This document shows positions 1 to 6,969 of a stretch of 10,616 nt of DNA, in pieces; the stretch's first letter is position 1; every line of letters starts with the position of its first letter. The notes below the pieces were generated by a model. It was not told the DNA's origin and did not search any database. It was given only the letters and a program-made list of their open reading frames with translations. The position numbers were made by a program, and so were the translations under genes. This DNA comes from Sulfurovum sp. (GTDB taxonomy: Bacteria > Campylobacterota > Campylobacteria > Campylobacterales > Sulfurovaceae): contig JALSSQ010000197.1 in NCBI GenBank assembly GCA_026984165.1, positions 1 to 10,616 on the forward strand, in the 5' to 3' direction.

Positions 1-1
1 G

Positions 2-406
2 GCAGAGATTGAGCTGGAATTGGCAGATATGTTAAGCTATGCTTATCAAGAAGAAGATATCATCGTTGCCAACTATACCTTGCAGTTTATACGCCCTATG
101 CAGCGTCTGGAGCTCATAAAGAGGCTTTTTGATGGGTTGAATGATGGGGGGATGTTTATCTTTTCTGAAAAAGTGCTCTTTGAAGATAAGGTCTTAGATA
201 AGCAGATGATAGATATCTACTATGAGTATAAAAAAACACAAGGCTATAGCGAATATGAGATAGCACAAAAGCGTGAAGCGCTGGAAAACGTGCTTATTCC
301 CTTTACCGTAAAAGAGAATATCCAGATGTGCAAAGATGCAGGATTTGCCAAAATAGAGACCGTTTTTCAGTGGGCAAATTTTGTTACATTTGTGGCAAAA
401 AAGTAA
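2..406 (+). CDS. cmoA: Carboxy-S-adenosyl-L-methionine synthase CmoA, C-terminal part (5' end outside window)
   Basis: CmoA converts SAM and prephenate into carboxy-SAM, which CmoB uses to carboxymethylate hydroxyuridine at tRNA position 34. The open frame runs in from the window edge (first full codon at base 2) and gives 134 residues ending in TAA. The class I methyltransferase fold is visible from its second half on: a VANYTLQF strand and turn, then GLNDGGMFIFSEK, then QGYSEYEIAQKRE-LENVL and a closing FQWANFVTFVAKK. This matches the E. coli CmoA C-terminus as I recall it (NFTLQF, GLNPGG, LSEKF, NGYSELEISQKR, LENV, FQCFNF). The N-terminal SAM-binding glycine motif lies outside the window. 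No cmoB is present here. A TTG at base 20 and the ATG at 29 are internal codons and not the start. The family call is firm; completeness cannot be judged. Confidence 0.9.
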   Translation, partial: AEIELELADMLSYAYQEEDIIVANYTLQFIRPMQRLELIKRLFDGLNDGGMFIFSEKVLFEDKVLDKQMIDIYYEYKKTQGYSEYEIAQKREALENVLIPFTVKENIQMCKDAGFAKIETVFQWANFVTFVAKK

Positions 407-454
407 CACACTTATTTAGACCCCTAAAATACGAGTTGCATTTTTTAATATGAG

Positions 455-484
455 TTATTCACGGCTTATTCACCATGTGAACAA
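455..484. promoter_or_regulatory. Three phased DnaA-box-like 9-mers (or a regulator operator) beside an AT-rich tract
   Basis: Two direct copies of TTATTCAC start at 455 and 466, exactly 11 bp apart. A third, inverted copy (TTGTTCACA on the - strand) lies at 476-484. Copies two and three form an inverted repeat with a 3-bp centre. The TTCAC core is that reported for DnaA boxes of Helicobacter, Campylobacter and relatives, and the E. coli box is TTATCCACA. Directly downstream, roughly 486 to 600 is almost pure A/T. The cluster lies upstream of the DAHP synthase promoter. It could bind DnaA, or it could be an operator for an unrelated regulator of the downstream gene. The repeats are certain; the binding protein is inference. 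Confidence 0.4.
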
Positions 485-551
485 CTATATTTTTTTATTT
501 TTTTTGATATATTTTTAACAAAATTTAAACTTTTTTTTGTAAAGAGAAATA

Positions 552-584
552 TTACATAACATTTTCATCTATTTTAGCTATAAT
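552..584 (+). promoter_or_regulatory. Probable sigma-70 promoter for the DAHP synthase gene
   Basis: A perfect TATAAT -10 box lies at 579-584, preceded by TTTTAGC. The -35 region around 552-561 is poor, which is usual in Campylobacterota promoters, where periodic A/T tracts replace a conserved -35. Transcription would start near 591 and leave a leader of about 40 nt before the ATG at 633. Confidence 0.6.
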
Positions 585-602
585 CTTTGCATTAATTTTT
601 TG

Positions 603-616
603 GGCAAGTGTTTGCC
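603..616 (+). promoter_or_regulatory. Small leader palindrome upstream of the DAHP synthase RBS
   Basis: GGCAA (603-607) and TTGCC (612-616) form a 5-bp stem with a 4-nt loop, between the predicted transcription start and the AAGGA ribosome-binding site at 622-626. It could be a weak 5'-UTR hairpin or a short operator. It is not followed by a T run on either strand, so it does not look like a terminator. No leader peptide was seen. Confidence 0.25.
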
Positions 617-632
617 TATATAAGGATAGACT

Positions 633-1976
633 ATGAGTTGGACACCAAGTAGCTGGAGAAATTTTCCTATAAAGCAACAACCAACATATGAAGATCAAGC
701 GCTCCTGCATAGAGTAGAAGAAGAGTTGGCCTCATATCCGCCACTTATTTTTGCGGGTGAAGCGAGAAGACTGAAAGAGAAATTGGCTGCTGCAGGACGT
801 GGAGAAGCATTTTTGCTTCAAGGTGGAGACTGTGCAGAGAGTTTTTCTGACTTTAATGCAAAAAATATCAAGAACCTTTTTAAGCTTATGCTTCAGATGA
901 ATATGGTGCTCATGTACTCTACAGGTAAACCCATCGTTAAAGTGGGGCGTATAGCAGGGCAATTTGCCAAACCTAGATCTTCAGATTATGAAGAGAAAGA
1001 TGGCGTTAGATTGCCTTCTTATCGTGGTGATATTATTAACAGTATCGAGTTTGATGAAGCTGCACGTGTGCCAAATCCTAAAAATATGTTAAAAGCGTAC
1101 AATCAGTCTGCAGCAACTTTAAATCTTTTACGTGCTTTTTCTCGTGGTGGATTGGCAGACTTGAACAAAGTACATCAGTGGAATTTGGAATTTATTAAAG
1201 ACAATCCACTAGGAAAAAAATATGATGAACTTTCAAATAAAATAGACCACGCTATGAAGTTTATGGCTGCTTGTGGACTTACCTCTGATATGATGCCACA
1301 ACTTCATCAGACAACGCTTTATACTTCACATGAAGCATTGCTTCTTAACTATGAAGAGGCATTGACAAGAAAAGATACAGATACAGGTGATTACTATGAC
1401 TGTTCTGCGCATATGTTGTGGATAGGAGACAGAACAAGGGATTTATCTGAGGCACATATAGAGTACTTTAGAGGGATTCAAAATCCTATAGGATGTAAAG
1501 TAGGACCAAGTATGGGCGAAGATGAACTTATCGCATTGATAGAGGCACTCAATCCTGACAATGAAGAGGGAAGATTAAATCTTATTGTGCGTATGGGTGC
1601 GAGTAAAATAGCAGAAGCTTTCCCTCCATTGCTTAAAAAAGTGAGAGATGCGGGTAAAAATGTAGTATGGACTATAGACCCTATGCATGGAAATGTTGAA
1701 AAATCATCGACAGGTTTCAAGACAAGAAACTTTGACAACATTCTTTCTGAAGTAGAGCAGTTTTTTGCTATTCATAAAGAGCATGGCACTATTGCTGCTG
1801 GTATTCATCTGGAGATGACAGGTAATGATGTTACCGAGTGTACAGGAAGTACCTCTTGTGCGATTACGGATGAGGGGCTTGCTAGCCGTTACCATACCCA
1901 GTGTGACCCAAGGCTTAATGCTTCTCAGGCACTTGAGCTCTCTTTTATGCTTTCAGATGCGATTACTGAAGCATAG
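633..1976 (+). CDS. aroF: Class II 3-deoxy-D-arabino-heptulosonate 7-phosphate (DAHP) synthase
   Basis: This cytoplasmic enzyme condenses phosphoenolpyruvate with erythrose 4-phosphate, the first committed step of the shikimate pathway. The 447 residues have the normal length of the class II (plant-type) family. The metal-site elements can be seen: Cys67 in GGDCAESF, His352 in TIDPMHGN, Glu394 in GIHLEMTGNDVTEC and Asp425 in TQCDPRLNAS. The substrate-site stretches VGRIAGQFAKPRS (104-116) and GIQNPIGCKVGPS (281-293) are also present. The ATG start follows AAGGA at 622-626 with 6 nt spacing. The gene stands alone on its strand behind its own promoter and converges on the histidine kinase gene. 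Whether it is feedback-inhibited cannot be read from the sequence. The symbol varies between genomes (aroF, aroG, dhs); the function is secure. Confidence 0.96.
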   Translation: MSWTPSSWRNFPIKQQPTYEDQALLHRVEEELASYPPLIFAGEARRLKEKLAAAGRGEAFLLQGGDCAESFSDFNAKNIKNLFKLMLQMNMVLMYSTGKPIVKVGRIAGQFAKPRSSDYEEKDGVRLPSYRGDIINSIEFDEAARVPNPKNMLKAYNQSAATLNLLRAFSRGGLADLNKVHQWNLEFIKDNPLGKKYDELSNKIDHAMKFMAACGLTSDMMPQLHQTTLYTSHEALLLNYEEALTRKDTDTGDYYDCSAHMLWIGDRTRDLSEAHIEYFRGIQNPIGCKVGPSMGEDELIALIEALNPDNEEGRLNLIVRMGASKIAEAFPPLLKKVRDAGKNVVWTIDPMHGNVEKSSTGFKTRNFDNILSEVEQFFAIHKEHGTIAAGIHLEMTGNDVTECTGSTSCAITDEGLASRYHTQCDPRLNASQALELSFMLSDAITEA

Positions 1977-1992
1977 GCTTACTTTTTCTTAA

Positions 1993-2017
1993 GGGCAGAT
2001 ATGGAATCTGCCCCTAC
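1993..2017 (-). repeat. REP-like palindrome with a 5' GTAG foot (possibly also a terminator)
   Basis: Read on the - strand, GTAG (2017-2014) is followed at once by an 8-bp perfect stem GGGCAGAT / ATCTGCCC (2013-2006 and 2000-1993) with a 5-nt loop. A GTAG tetranucleotide at the foot of a GC-rich palindrome is the signature of REP elements mobilised by REP-associated tyrosine (Y1) transposases. It fills most of the 45-bp gap between two convergent genes, a typical REP location. No T run follows on either strand, so a classical intrinsic terminator is less likely, though the hairpin could still protect 3' ends. Copy number in the genome cannot be checked from one window. Confidence 0.5.
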
Positions 2018-2021
2018 GTTG

Positions 2022-3218
2022 TTATGAGATAATGAAGATATTTTTACCGTCTTCATACTCATAGCTTAACTCTTTTTGATGAATATCTAAAATACTTTTT
2101 ACAATATAAAGCCCCAAACCTAAACCTTTTTTAGAAGTATGAAATGGTTTAAAATAATTCTCTAAGGGCTCATTTAATTTTTCTGCTTTATTGACAATCG
2201 CTATTTTATGGTTGTTGATTTGTATGAGCACTTTTTTGTCTGAGGCATATTTGATAGCATTGTCTATAAGGTTTTTAATGACAAGTGTAAAGAGCTCAAA
2301 ATCCACTTCTGTTTGATAATCTTCAATCACATGCAGTTCAATGTGCTCTTTGGCATTTTCAAGCATTAAGAGGTCAATACTGGCTTCTGTCAAATCAGAC
2401 ATTTTGTAGGGCTTAAGATCAAGTTTAAAGTTTTTAGAGGTGATTTTTTCTATTTTGGCAAATTCGTCTATAAGAAGATTGAGACGTTCAAAAATACTGT
2501 GCATACGCGTTTTGTTTTTTTCATCAGGCAGCATCTCTGCAATGAGTCTCCCTTTACCTATGGGGGTTTTGAGTTCATGCATGATGGCGCGTAAAAAAAG
2601 CTGTCGTGATTGTAAAAGTTCACGAATCATCGTGACGGCATGGTCAAATTCGTTGGCGACTTCTGCTATCTCATCTTTTTTGTCACTGGCACAGTGAATT
2701 TCCAAGTTTCCTTCAGAAAATGTTTTGATTTGATTTTTTAATGTACTTAATGGCTGCAAACTTCGCATCACCCAAAAGTAAAGCATCAGTATAAGTAAAA
2801 AAACGATACTAAACACAATAATACGCTTAAGAGGAAATTTGAGTTTGTTTTTATTTTGTAAAAAAAGTTTAAACCTGTCATTGTTGATGAGAATGATACG
2901 TTGAAGTTTATAGGTATCAACAGCATATTTTTTATATTTTTCTTTCTCTTTGAAATAGTGTTCTATTTGTACGATTTTTGCTTTATCTTTGATGAGAGAA
3001 AAGTTTTGAGAGTCTAGGTACGCTTCATCTATCTTACCATAAACAAGATAGTAATTGTAGAGATAGTGAGACACAAGGCGCTCATGCATGGCATTATTCT
3101 CATCATATTTGAGATGATCATATTTGAGAGAACCGATAAACAAAAAGGAAAGTAAAATCAATATAAGTGAGAAGATAAGCCTGATTTTACTACGAAGAGA
3201 GGTAAATCCGTTAAACAA
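2022..3218 (-). CDS. Membrane sensor histidine kinase, ArsS-like, partner of the adjacent regulator
   Basis: The protein of 398 residues autophosphorylates on a histidine in response to an envelope signal and passes the phosphate to the regulator encoded just upstream. Layout: TM helix 12-31, periplasmic sensor region about 32-131 with no recognisable domain, TM helix 132-150, HAMP-like linker 151-203, then the H box HELKTP with His214, the N box NLIDNAIKYA (316-325) and a G2 box GLGLGL (365-370). The G1 box is degenerate: the expected D-x-G-x-G is replaced by IVNKAEKL near 341-348. The HELKTPIGKGR sequence and the short ATPase domain recall the H. pylori acid-responsive kinase ArsS. The start is TTG, overlapping the regulator stop by 8 bp, with AGGA 7 nt upstream; the next Met (44) would remove TM1. 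The signal is unknown; acid is only a guess by similarity. Confidence 0.88.
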   Translation of the reverse strand: MFNGFTSLRSKIRLIFSLILILLSFLFIGSLKYDHLKYDENNAMHERLVSHYLYNYYLVYGKIDEAYLDSQNFSLIKDKAKIVQIEHYFKEKEKYKKYAVDTYKLQRIILINNDRFKLFLQNKNKLKFPLKRIIVFSIVFLLILMLYFWVMRSLQPLSTLKNQIKTFSEGNLEIHCASDKKDEIAEVANEFDHAVTMIRELLQSRQLFLRAIMHELKTPIGKGRLIAEMLPDEKNKTRMHSIFERLNLLIDEFAKIEKITSKNFKLDLKPYKMSDLTEASIDLLMLENAKEHIELHVIEDYQTEVDFELFTLVIKNLIDNAIKYASDKKVLIQINNHKIAIVNKAEKLNEPLENYFKPFHTSKKGLGLGLYIVKSILDIHQKELSYEYEDGKNIFIIS

Positions 3219-3879
3219 GCTTGTATCCTACCCCACGAACTGCTTGAATGCGTTTGGTGCCATTCGTGTCTTTGCCTCCTAGTTTACTGCGAATTTTAGA
3301 GATAATGACATCTAGACTTTTACCTTGAGAGTCGATACTCATATTGCCTGAAGTGTTAATAATTTGTTCGCGTGACTGTGTAATACCTTGATGTTTGACC
3401 AAGAGTGAGAGCACCTCAAATTCTGCTGGAGTAAGAGAAAGTGCATCTCCTTTGAAATAAATTGTATCTCCTCTTATTTCAAAATCACTTTGAGGGGCAG
3501 AAAGTTCACTAGATTGTGCTTTGGAGTAGCGACGCAAAAGAGACATAATGCGCGCATACATCTCTTTAGGGTCATAGGGCTTAGGAAGATAATCATCTGC
3601 ACCTATATCTAAAGCTTTGACTTTATCGTTGATATCAGAACGTGCAGAAGAGATGATGACAGGCATATCATATTTACGTATCACCTCTTCACACACTTCT
3701 AGTCCATCCATGCCTGGCAGTGTAAGGTCAAGTATAAGTAAATCATACTTTTTTACACCAGCACTCAGTCCTAAAAACGGGTCTTCAAAATTGGTGACTT
3801 TAATGTCATATTGAGCAAGATACTCAGTAAGTAACTCTGCAAATTCTGGGTCATCTTCTATCATTAAAATATTGATCAT
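3211..3879 (-). CDS. OmpR/PhoB-family response regulator, ArsR(two-component)-like
   Basis: This is a 222-residue DNA-binding transcription factor activated by phosphorylation. The receiver domain (1-118) has the acidic pair Asp9-Asp10, the phospho-acceptor Asp51 in LILDLTLPGMDG, the switch Ser78 in VIISSAR, and Lys100 in DDYLPKPYDP. After a linker, the winged-helix effector domain (about 130-222) carries SLTPAEFEVLSLL, SREQI and the closing RIQAVRGVGYKLV, diagnostic of the OmpR class. ATG start with a strong AAAGGAG at 3888-3894, 8 nt away. It overlaps the kinase gene by 8 bp, so the pair is translationally coupled. All catalytic residues are present. Targets are unknown. The gene lies 39 bp after aroE on the same strand, so it may be read from the operon, from its own weak promoter, or both. 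Confidence 0.92.
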   Translation of the reverse strand: MINILMIEDDPEFAELLTEYLAQYDIKVTNFEDPFLGLSAGVKKYDLLILDLTLPGMDGLEVCEEVIRKYDMPVIISSARSDINDKVKALDIGADDYLPKPYDPKEMYARIMSLLRRYSKAQSSELSAPQSDFEIRGDTIYFKGDALSLTPAEFEVLSLLVKHQGITQSREQIINTSGNMSIDSQGKSLDVIISKIRSKLGGKDTNGTKRIQAVRGVGYKLV

Positions 3880-3901
3880 AACAGAGACTCCTTTTTGTAG
3901 T

Positions 3902-3930
3902 ATTGTACTTGTTTAAGGTTAATTAAAATC
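3902..3930 (-). promoter_or_regulatory. Possible weak promoter for the response regulator-kinase pair
   Basis: On the - strand, TACAAT (3907-3902) in the 39-bp aroE-regulator gap resembles a -10 box, with T/A-rich sequence over the aroE stop codon in place of a -35. Transcription would start just ahead of the AAAGGAG RBS. It would allow the two-component genes to be expressed apart from aroE, but the match is weak. Confidence 0.3.
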
Positions 3931-4719
3931 AAATGCCTTTTGCATATAGGGTTTGATTTGGTTAAATGTATAGCGATAGTTGCTAAAGTGTTCAAAGGCA
4001 ATAACACCTTGATAAAGTAACATATCTGAGCCATCTTTTGTAGGTTTATGATAGTGTTTTGCCAGTTTCAAAAAAGGTGTCTCTTTACCATAAATGACAT
4101 CAACACATGCCTTTGCGTGCGGTATCACACTATCAAGTATCTTTTTAGGGGCAGGAAGTAAATCATCTTCAAGCCCTGCAGAGGTCATATTGATAACAAG
4201 GTCATAGGTTTGAGATTTGAATGTCTCAAAAGTATAGGTTTCAAAGCCATCGGCTTTGTATTTGTCTAAGCGCCCCTCACTACGGTTAAGCAAGGTCACT
4301 TTATACCCTTCCTCTCGTAAAATGCTTGAGGTCGATTGCGCTGTACCACCTGCACCTAAAAAGAGCACTGTTTTAATCTCTTTAAATTCTGCAATAGCTT
4401 TTAAAAACCCTGGTGCGTCTGTGTTGTACCCATAGAGTAAGCCGTCACGTTCTACAATGGTATTGACCACACCAATCTTTTGTGCAAAAGGGTCGAGTAC
4501 ATCACAGGCATGAAAAGCAGCTTCTTTATGGGGCACAGTGACATTGACACCTTTGAGCCCTAAGTTGAAAAATGTCTCTTTGAGCCTCTGCCCATCTTCT
4601 AGTAAATGTCGTGTGTAGCAAGCATCATAGTTTAATCCGGCAAACGCAAGGTTATGCATAAGAGGAGATTTGGAGTGAGATACAGGGTTACCGAAAATAG
4701 CAAAAATTTCTTTTGCCAT
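3919..4719 (-). CDS. aroE: Shikimate dehydrogenase (NADP-dependent)
   Basis: AroE reduces 3-dehydroshikimate to shikimate with NADPH in the cytoplasm. The 266 residues match the usual family length of about 270. The substrate site is intact: SHSKSP (14-19), NVTVPHK with catalytic Lys65, Asn86 in VVNT, and NTD with catalytic Asp101. The Rossmann domain shows GAGGTAQ (122-128) and NRS (145-147), the loop that reads the NADP phosphate. NMTSAG (177-182), DVIYGKETPFL (207-217) and DGSDMLLYQG with Gln237 complete the family set. The ATG lies 2 bp after the trpE stop, so translation is coupled, with GGAG within the trpE end serving as RBS. This is AroE rather than the YdiB or quinate enzymes, judging by context and the NRS loop. 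Confidence 0.96.
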   Translation of the reverse strand: MAKEIFAIFGNPVSHSKSPLMHNLAFAGLNYDACYTRHLLEDGQRLKETFFNLGLKGVNVTVPHKEAAFHACDVLDPFAQKIGVVNTIVERDGLLYGYNTDAPGFLKAIAEFKEIKTVLFLGAGGTAQSTSSILREEGYKVTLLNRSEGRLDKYKADGFETYTFETFKSQTYDLVINMTSAGLEDDLLPAPKKILDSVIPHAKACVDVIYGKETPFLKLAKHYHKPTKDGSDMLLYQGVIAFEHFSNYRYTFNQIKPYMQKAFDFN

Positions 4720-4721
4720 TT

Positions 4722-6128
4722 TTAGAGACTCTCCATCTCTTTAAGCGTAGCGAGCAAGGCACCCAGTTTATTTTTCACTTCTAGGTACTCCAGCTCTGGT
4801 ATAGAGTCAGCCACTACACCAGCACCTGCTTGTAGTGTAATACTGTCAGGTTTGATGAGTGAGGTACGTATGGCAATGGCAGAGTCCATGTTGCCATCAA
4901 ATGAGAAGTAGCCAACCGAACCTGAGTAGAAACCACGTTTTAGTCCTTCATACTGGGCGATGAGTTTCATCGCTTCTATTTTAGGTGCGCCTGTCATAGT
5001 GCCTGCGGTAAAGGTAGCAGCAAAGAGGTCAAACATATCTTTGTCTTCATCGATGTGTGCTTCAACATCTGAGACCATATGCATGACGTGAGAGTATTTT
5101 TCTACACGCATCATATCTGTCACTTTCACGGTACCCGTTTGCGCCACTCGTCCTACATCATTACGTCCAAGGTCTATGAGCATGAGGTGTTCAGCACACT
5201 CTTTAGGGTCATCGAGCATTTCTTGTTCGAGCTCTTTGTCTCTTTTGGCATTTTTGCCACGTTTGCGTGTTCCTGCTATGGGACGTAAGAGTATCTCACC
5301 TTCGGTTAAACGTACCATCACTTCTGGGCTTGACCCACAGATAGAAAAATCTTCATAGTCAAGTAAGAAGAGGTAAGGCGATGGATTTTTGGAGCGTAGT
5401 ACACGGTAGAAAGAGAGAGGGTCAATTTTTCCTTTTTGTGTATATCTGTTTGCTAAGAGTATTTGAAAAATATCACCTGAACGGATGTTCTCTTTAGACT
5501 CATCAACCAGTGCCTTAAAACGTGCTTCATCGATGCTAAATCTACCTTCTCCCTCTAGCACTACAGCTTTAAGTGGCATAGGCGTACAGGTACTGTGAAG
5601 TACATTTTCTATCGCTTCGATGCCTGAAGCCATACGTTCATCATTGAGAATCAGCGTAAGTTTTGCAGACTTATGTGAGTAAGCGATGATGATTTGAGGA
5701 CGTACCAAATCAAGGTCTGGTGTACCCAGTGGGTCAAGCAAATCATCCATACTCTCTTCGAGTGTAGGTTCAAATACCTTGACCATATCATACGCGATAA
5801 AGCCTATAAAACCATCTATAAAAGAGAAACCTACTTCAGCAGCCTTTTCTTTGTGGGCAGCTTTATCTACATTGTTATAGTAAGACTTCAAAAAAGCAAA
5901 AGGATTTTCTTCTAATGTTTTTTGAGCCCCTGTTTTATCTGTATAGGTCGTAGTTTTGTCTTTATAGCTTAGACGCTCCTGTGCCCCTATGGTGATAAAA
6001 GAGAAGTTCCCATCACTGGTATTGACTACTGACTCAAAGAGCATGGTAATCTCATTTGGAAAGATTGCTTTTATCTTTCCATAGAGCGCGACAGGGGTGA
6101 GCTGGTCAAATAGTATGGTTTTATGCAT
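4722..6128 (-). CDS. trpE: Anthranilate synthase component I
   Basis: TrpE converts chorismate plus ammonia (delivered by the glutaminase TrpG) to anthranilate, the first step of tryptophan synthesis. The 468 residues include the chorismate-binding catalytic domain with DIFQILLANR (219-228), PSPYLF (249-254), GSSPE (265-269), RPIAGTRKRG (282-291), DDPKECAEH, LGRND, AGTMTGAPK (375-383), RGFYSGSVGY and QAGAGVVADS (433-442). PIAGT rather than PIKGT argues for anthranilate synthase and against aminodeoxychorismate synthase PabB, which uses that lysine. LFES (30-33) corresponds to the LLES motif that binds feedback tryptophan in TrpE, so the enzyme is probably Trp-inhibited. The ATG lies 5 bp after the SPOR gene stop. 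No trpG lies beside it in this window. A PabB role is the main alternative, less likely. Confidence 0.88.
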   Translation of the reverse strand: MHKTILFDQLTPVALYGKIKAIFPNEITMLFESVVNTSDGNFSFITIGAQERLSYKDKTTTYTDKTGAQKTLEENPFAFLKSYYNNVDKAAHKEKAAEVGFSFIDGFIGFIAYDMVKVFEPTLEESMDDLLDPLGTPDLDLVRPQIIIAYSHKSAKLTLILNDERMASGIEAIENVLHSTCTPMPLKAVVLEGEGRFSIDEARFKALVDESKENIRSGDIFQILLANRYTQKGKIDPLSFYRVLRSKNPSPYLFLLDYEDFSICGSSPEVMVRLTEGEILLRPIAGTRKRGKNAKRDKELEQEMLDDPKECAEHLMLIDLGRNDVGRVAQTGTVKVTDMMRVEKYSHVMHMVSDVEAHIDEDKDMFDLFAATFTAGTMTGAPKIEAMKLIAQYEGLKRGFYSGSVGYFSFDGNMDSAIAIRTSLIKPDSITLQAGAGVVADSIPELEYLEVKNKLGALLATLKEMESL

Positions 6129-6133
6129 AGAGA

Positions 6134-6937
6134 TTACTTTTTAACTACAAATGCACTTTTATTAATACGGTCTCTTACTCGTACCAATGCAGTATCAACC
6201 TCTGCTCTAGAGCCATAGGGACCAATGAGTAATTTTTTGGTACCTGTACTTGATGTAGGTGTAATTTTATAGTTAAAACCAGAGTTTTTAATAACAGAGA
6301 GGAAGCGAGTACTAGGTGTTTGTGTAAATGAACCTACTTGAATAAAATATGTATTTTTAGTAACAGTTTCTTTTTTAGTTTGTGTTGCTTGTTTTGTTTT
6401 TTCTTTTGCAAGATGATTTATGGCAGGGGTTTTTTTAGCATGCGTTTCTTTTTTCTCTGTTATCTTTTTTTCAGTTAAGGTTTTTTTCTCAGCAGAGAGT
6501 TTTGTTGATGTATTTTTAGTTTCAGTAACATTAGGTTCTTGGGAAAATTCTTTGGTTATTTTTACCGTTTCAGGTTTTTCTTTTGTAGGCTTTTTGGTTT
6601 CTGCTTCTGCAGATTTTTCAACTGTAGGCATTTCGTTTTCTGCCTGTAGTGAAAGTGCCTTTTTTACTGTTTCTGATTCTGTTTTTACTACTTTTTGTGT
6701 TACAGGTTTTTCTTTAGGTGTGCTTTGCAAAGTCAGGTCAGGACTGATTAACTCAACATTTTCTTCTTCATCTATTGCAATTTTAGCATGAGGATCTTTG
6801 AGAATAATCTTAGTAAGTATAATCGCAACAATGAGTACAACAATAGCCAAGGCTATGATAGTTAAAAAGCTTTTTGTTTTAGAATTTTTTGGGTTAATAT
6901 TATCGATGATAAGGTCATCAAGGTTATGGTCATTCAT
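6134..6937 (-). CDS. Inner-membrane SPOR-domain protein with a long low-complexity linker
   Basis: SPOR domains bind denuded glycan strands of septal peptidoglycan, so the likely place of action is the periplasmic side of the inner membrane at division sites. The 267 residues form a bitopic protein: a short cytoplasmic N-terminus, one TM helix (about 24-46), a Lys/Thr/Glu/Pro-rich linker (about 72-195) and a C-terminal SPOR domain (196-267) recognisable from TYFIQVGSF, then LLIGPYGSRAEV and the final SAFVVKK. ATG start with GGGAGA at 6946-6951, 8 nt upstream. It has its own good promoter in the 84-bp gap before it and is followed closely by trpE. It does not look like FtsN by sequence; a functional counterpart is possible. 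A gene at the same syntenic place (Cj0404, from memory) is annotated as a transmembrane protein in C. jejuni. Confidence 0.85.
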   Translation of the reverse strand: MNDHNLDDLIIDNINPKNSKTKSFLTIIALAIVVLIVAIILTKIILKDPHAKIAIDEEENVELISPDLTLQSTPKEKPVTQKVVKTESETVKKALSLQAENEMPTVEKSAEAETKKPTKEKPETVKITKEFSQEPNVTETKNTSTKLSAEKKTLTEKKITEKKETHAKKTPAINHLAKEKTKQATQTKKETVTKNTYFIQVGSFTQTPSTRFLSVIKNSGFNYKITPTSSTGTKKLLIGPYGSRAEVDTALVRVRDRINKSAFVVKK

Positions 6938-6969
6938 GTAGAAAATCTCCCAGAGTTAATTTTAGAATG

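Noticed and set aside
407..450. A terminator after cmoA (TTTAG/CTAAA stem with a later T run)
   Set aside because: The stem is only 5 bp of mostly A/T and the T run begins more than 10 bases after it; no stable hairpin is seen.
407..632. A full replication origin in the cmoA-DAHP synthase gap
   Set aside because: Three DnaA-like motifs and AT-rich DNA alone are not enough: no dnaA or dnaN nearby, and AT-rich promoters are normal in this phylum. It is kept only as a motif finding.
4722..6128. Calling the chorismate enzyme PabB
   Set aside because: The catalytic loop reads PIAGT, not the PIKGT of PabB, and an LFES motif matches the tryptophan-binding LLES of TrpE.
6420..6791. A 123-codon open frame on the + strand, rich in Ser, Phe and Val
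   Set aside because: It is the complement of the Lys/Thr/Glu-rich linker of the SPOR gene; the composition is a by-product of that low-complexity sequence, and the SPOR domain and TM helix validate the - strand frame.
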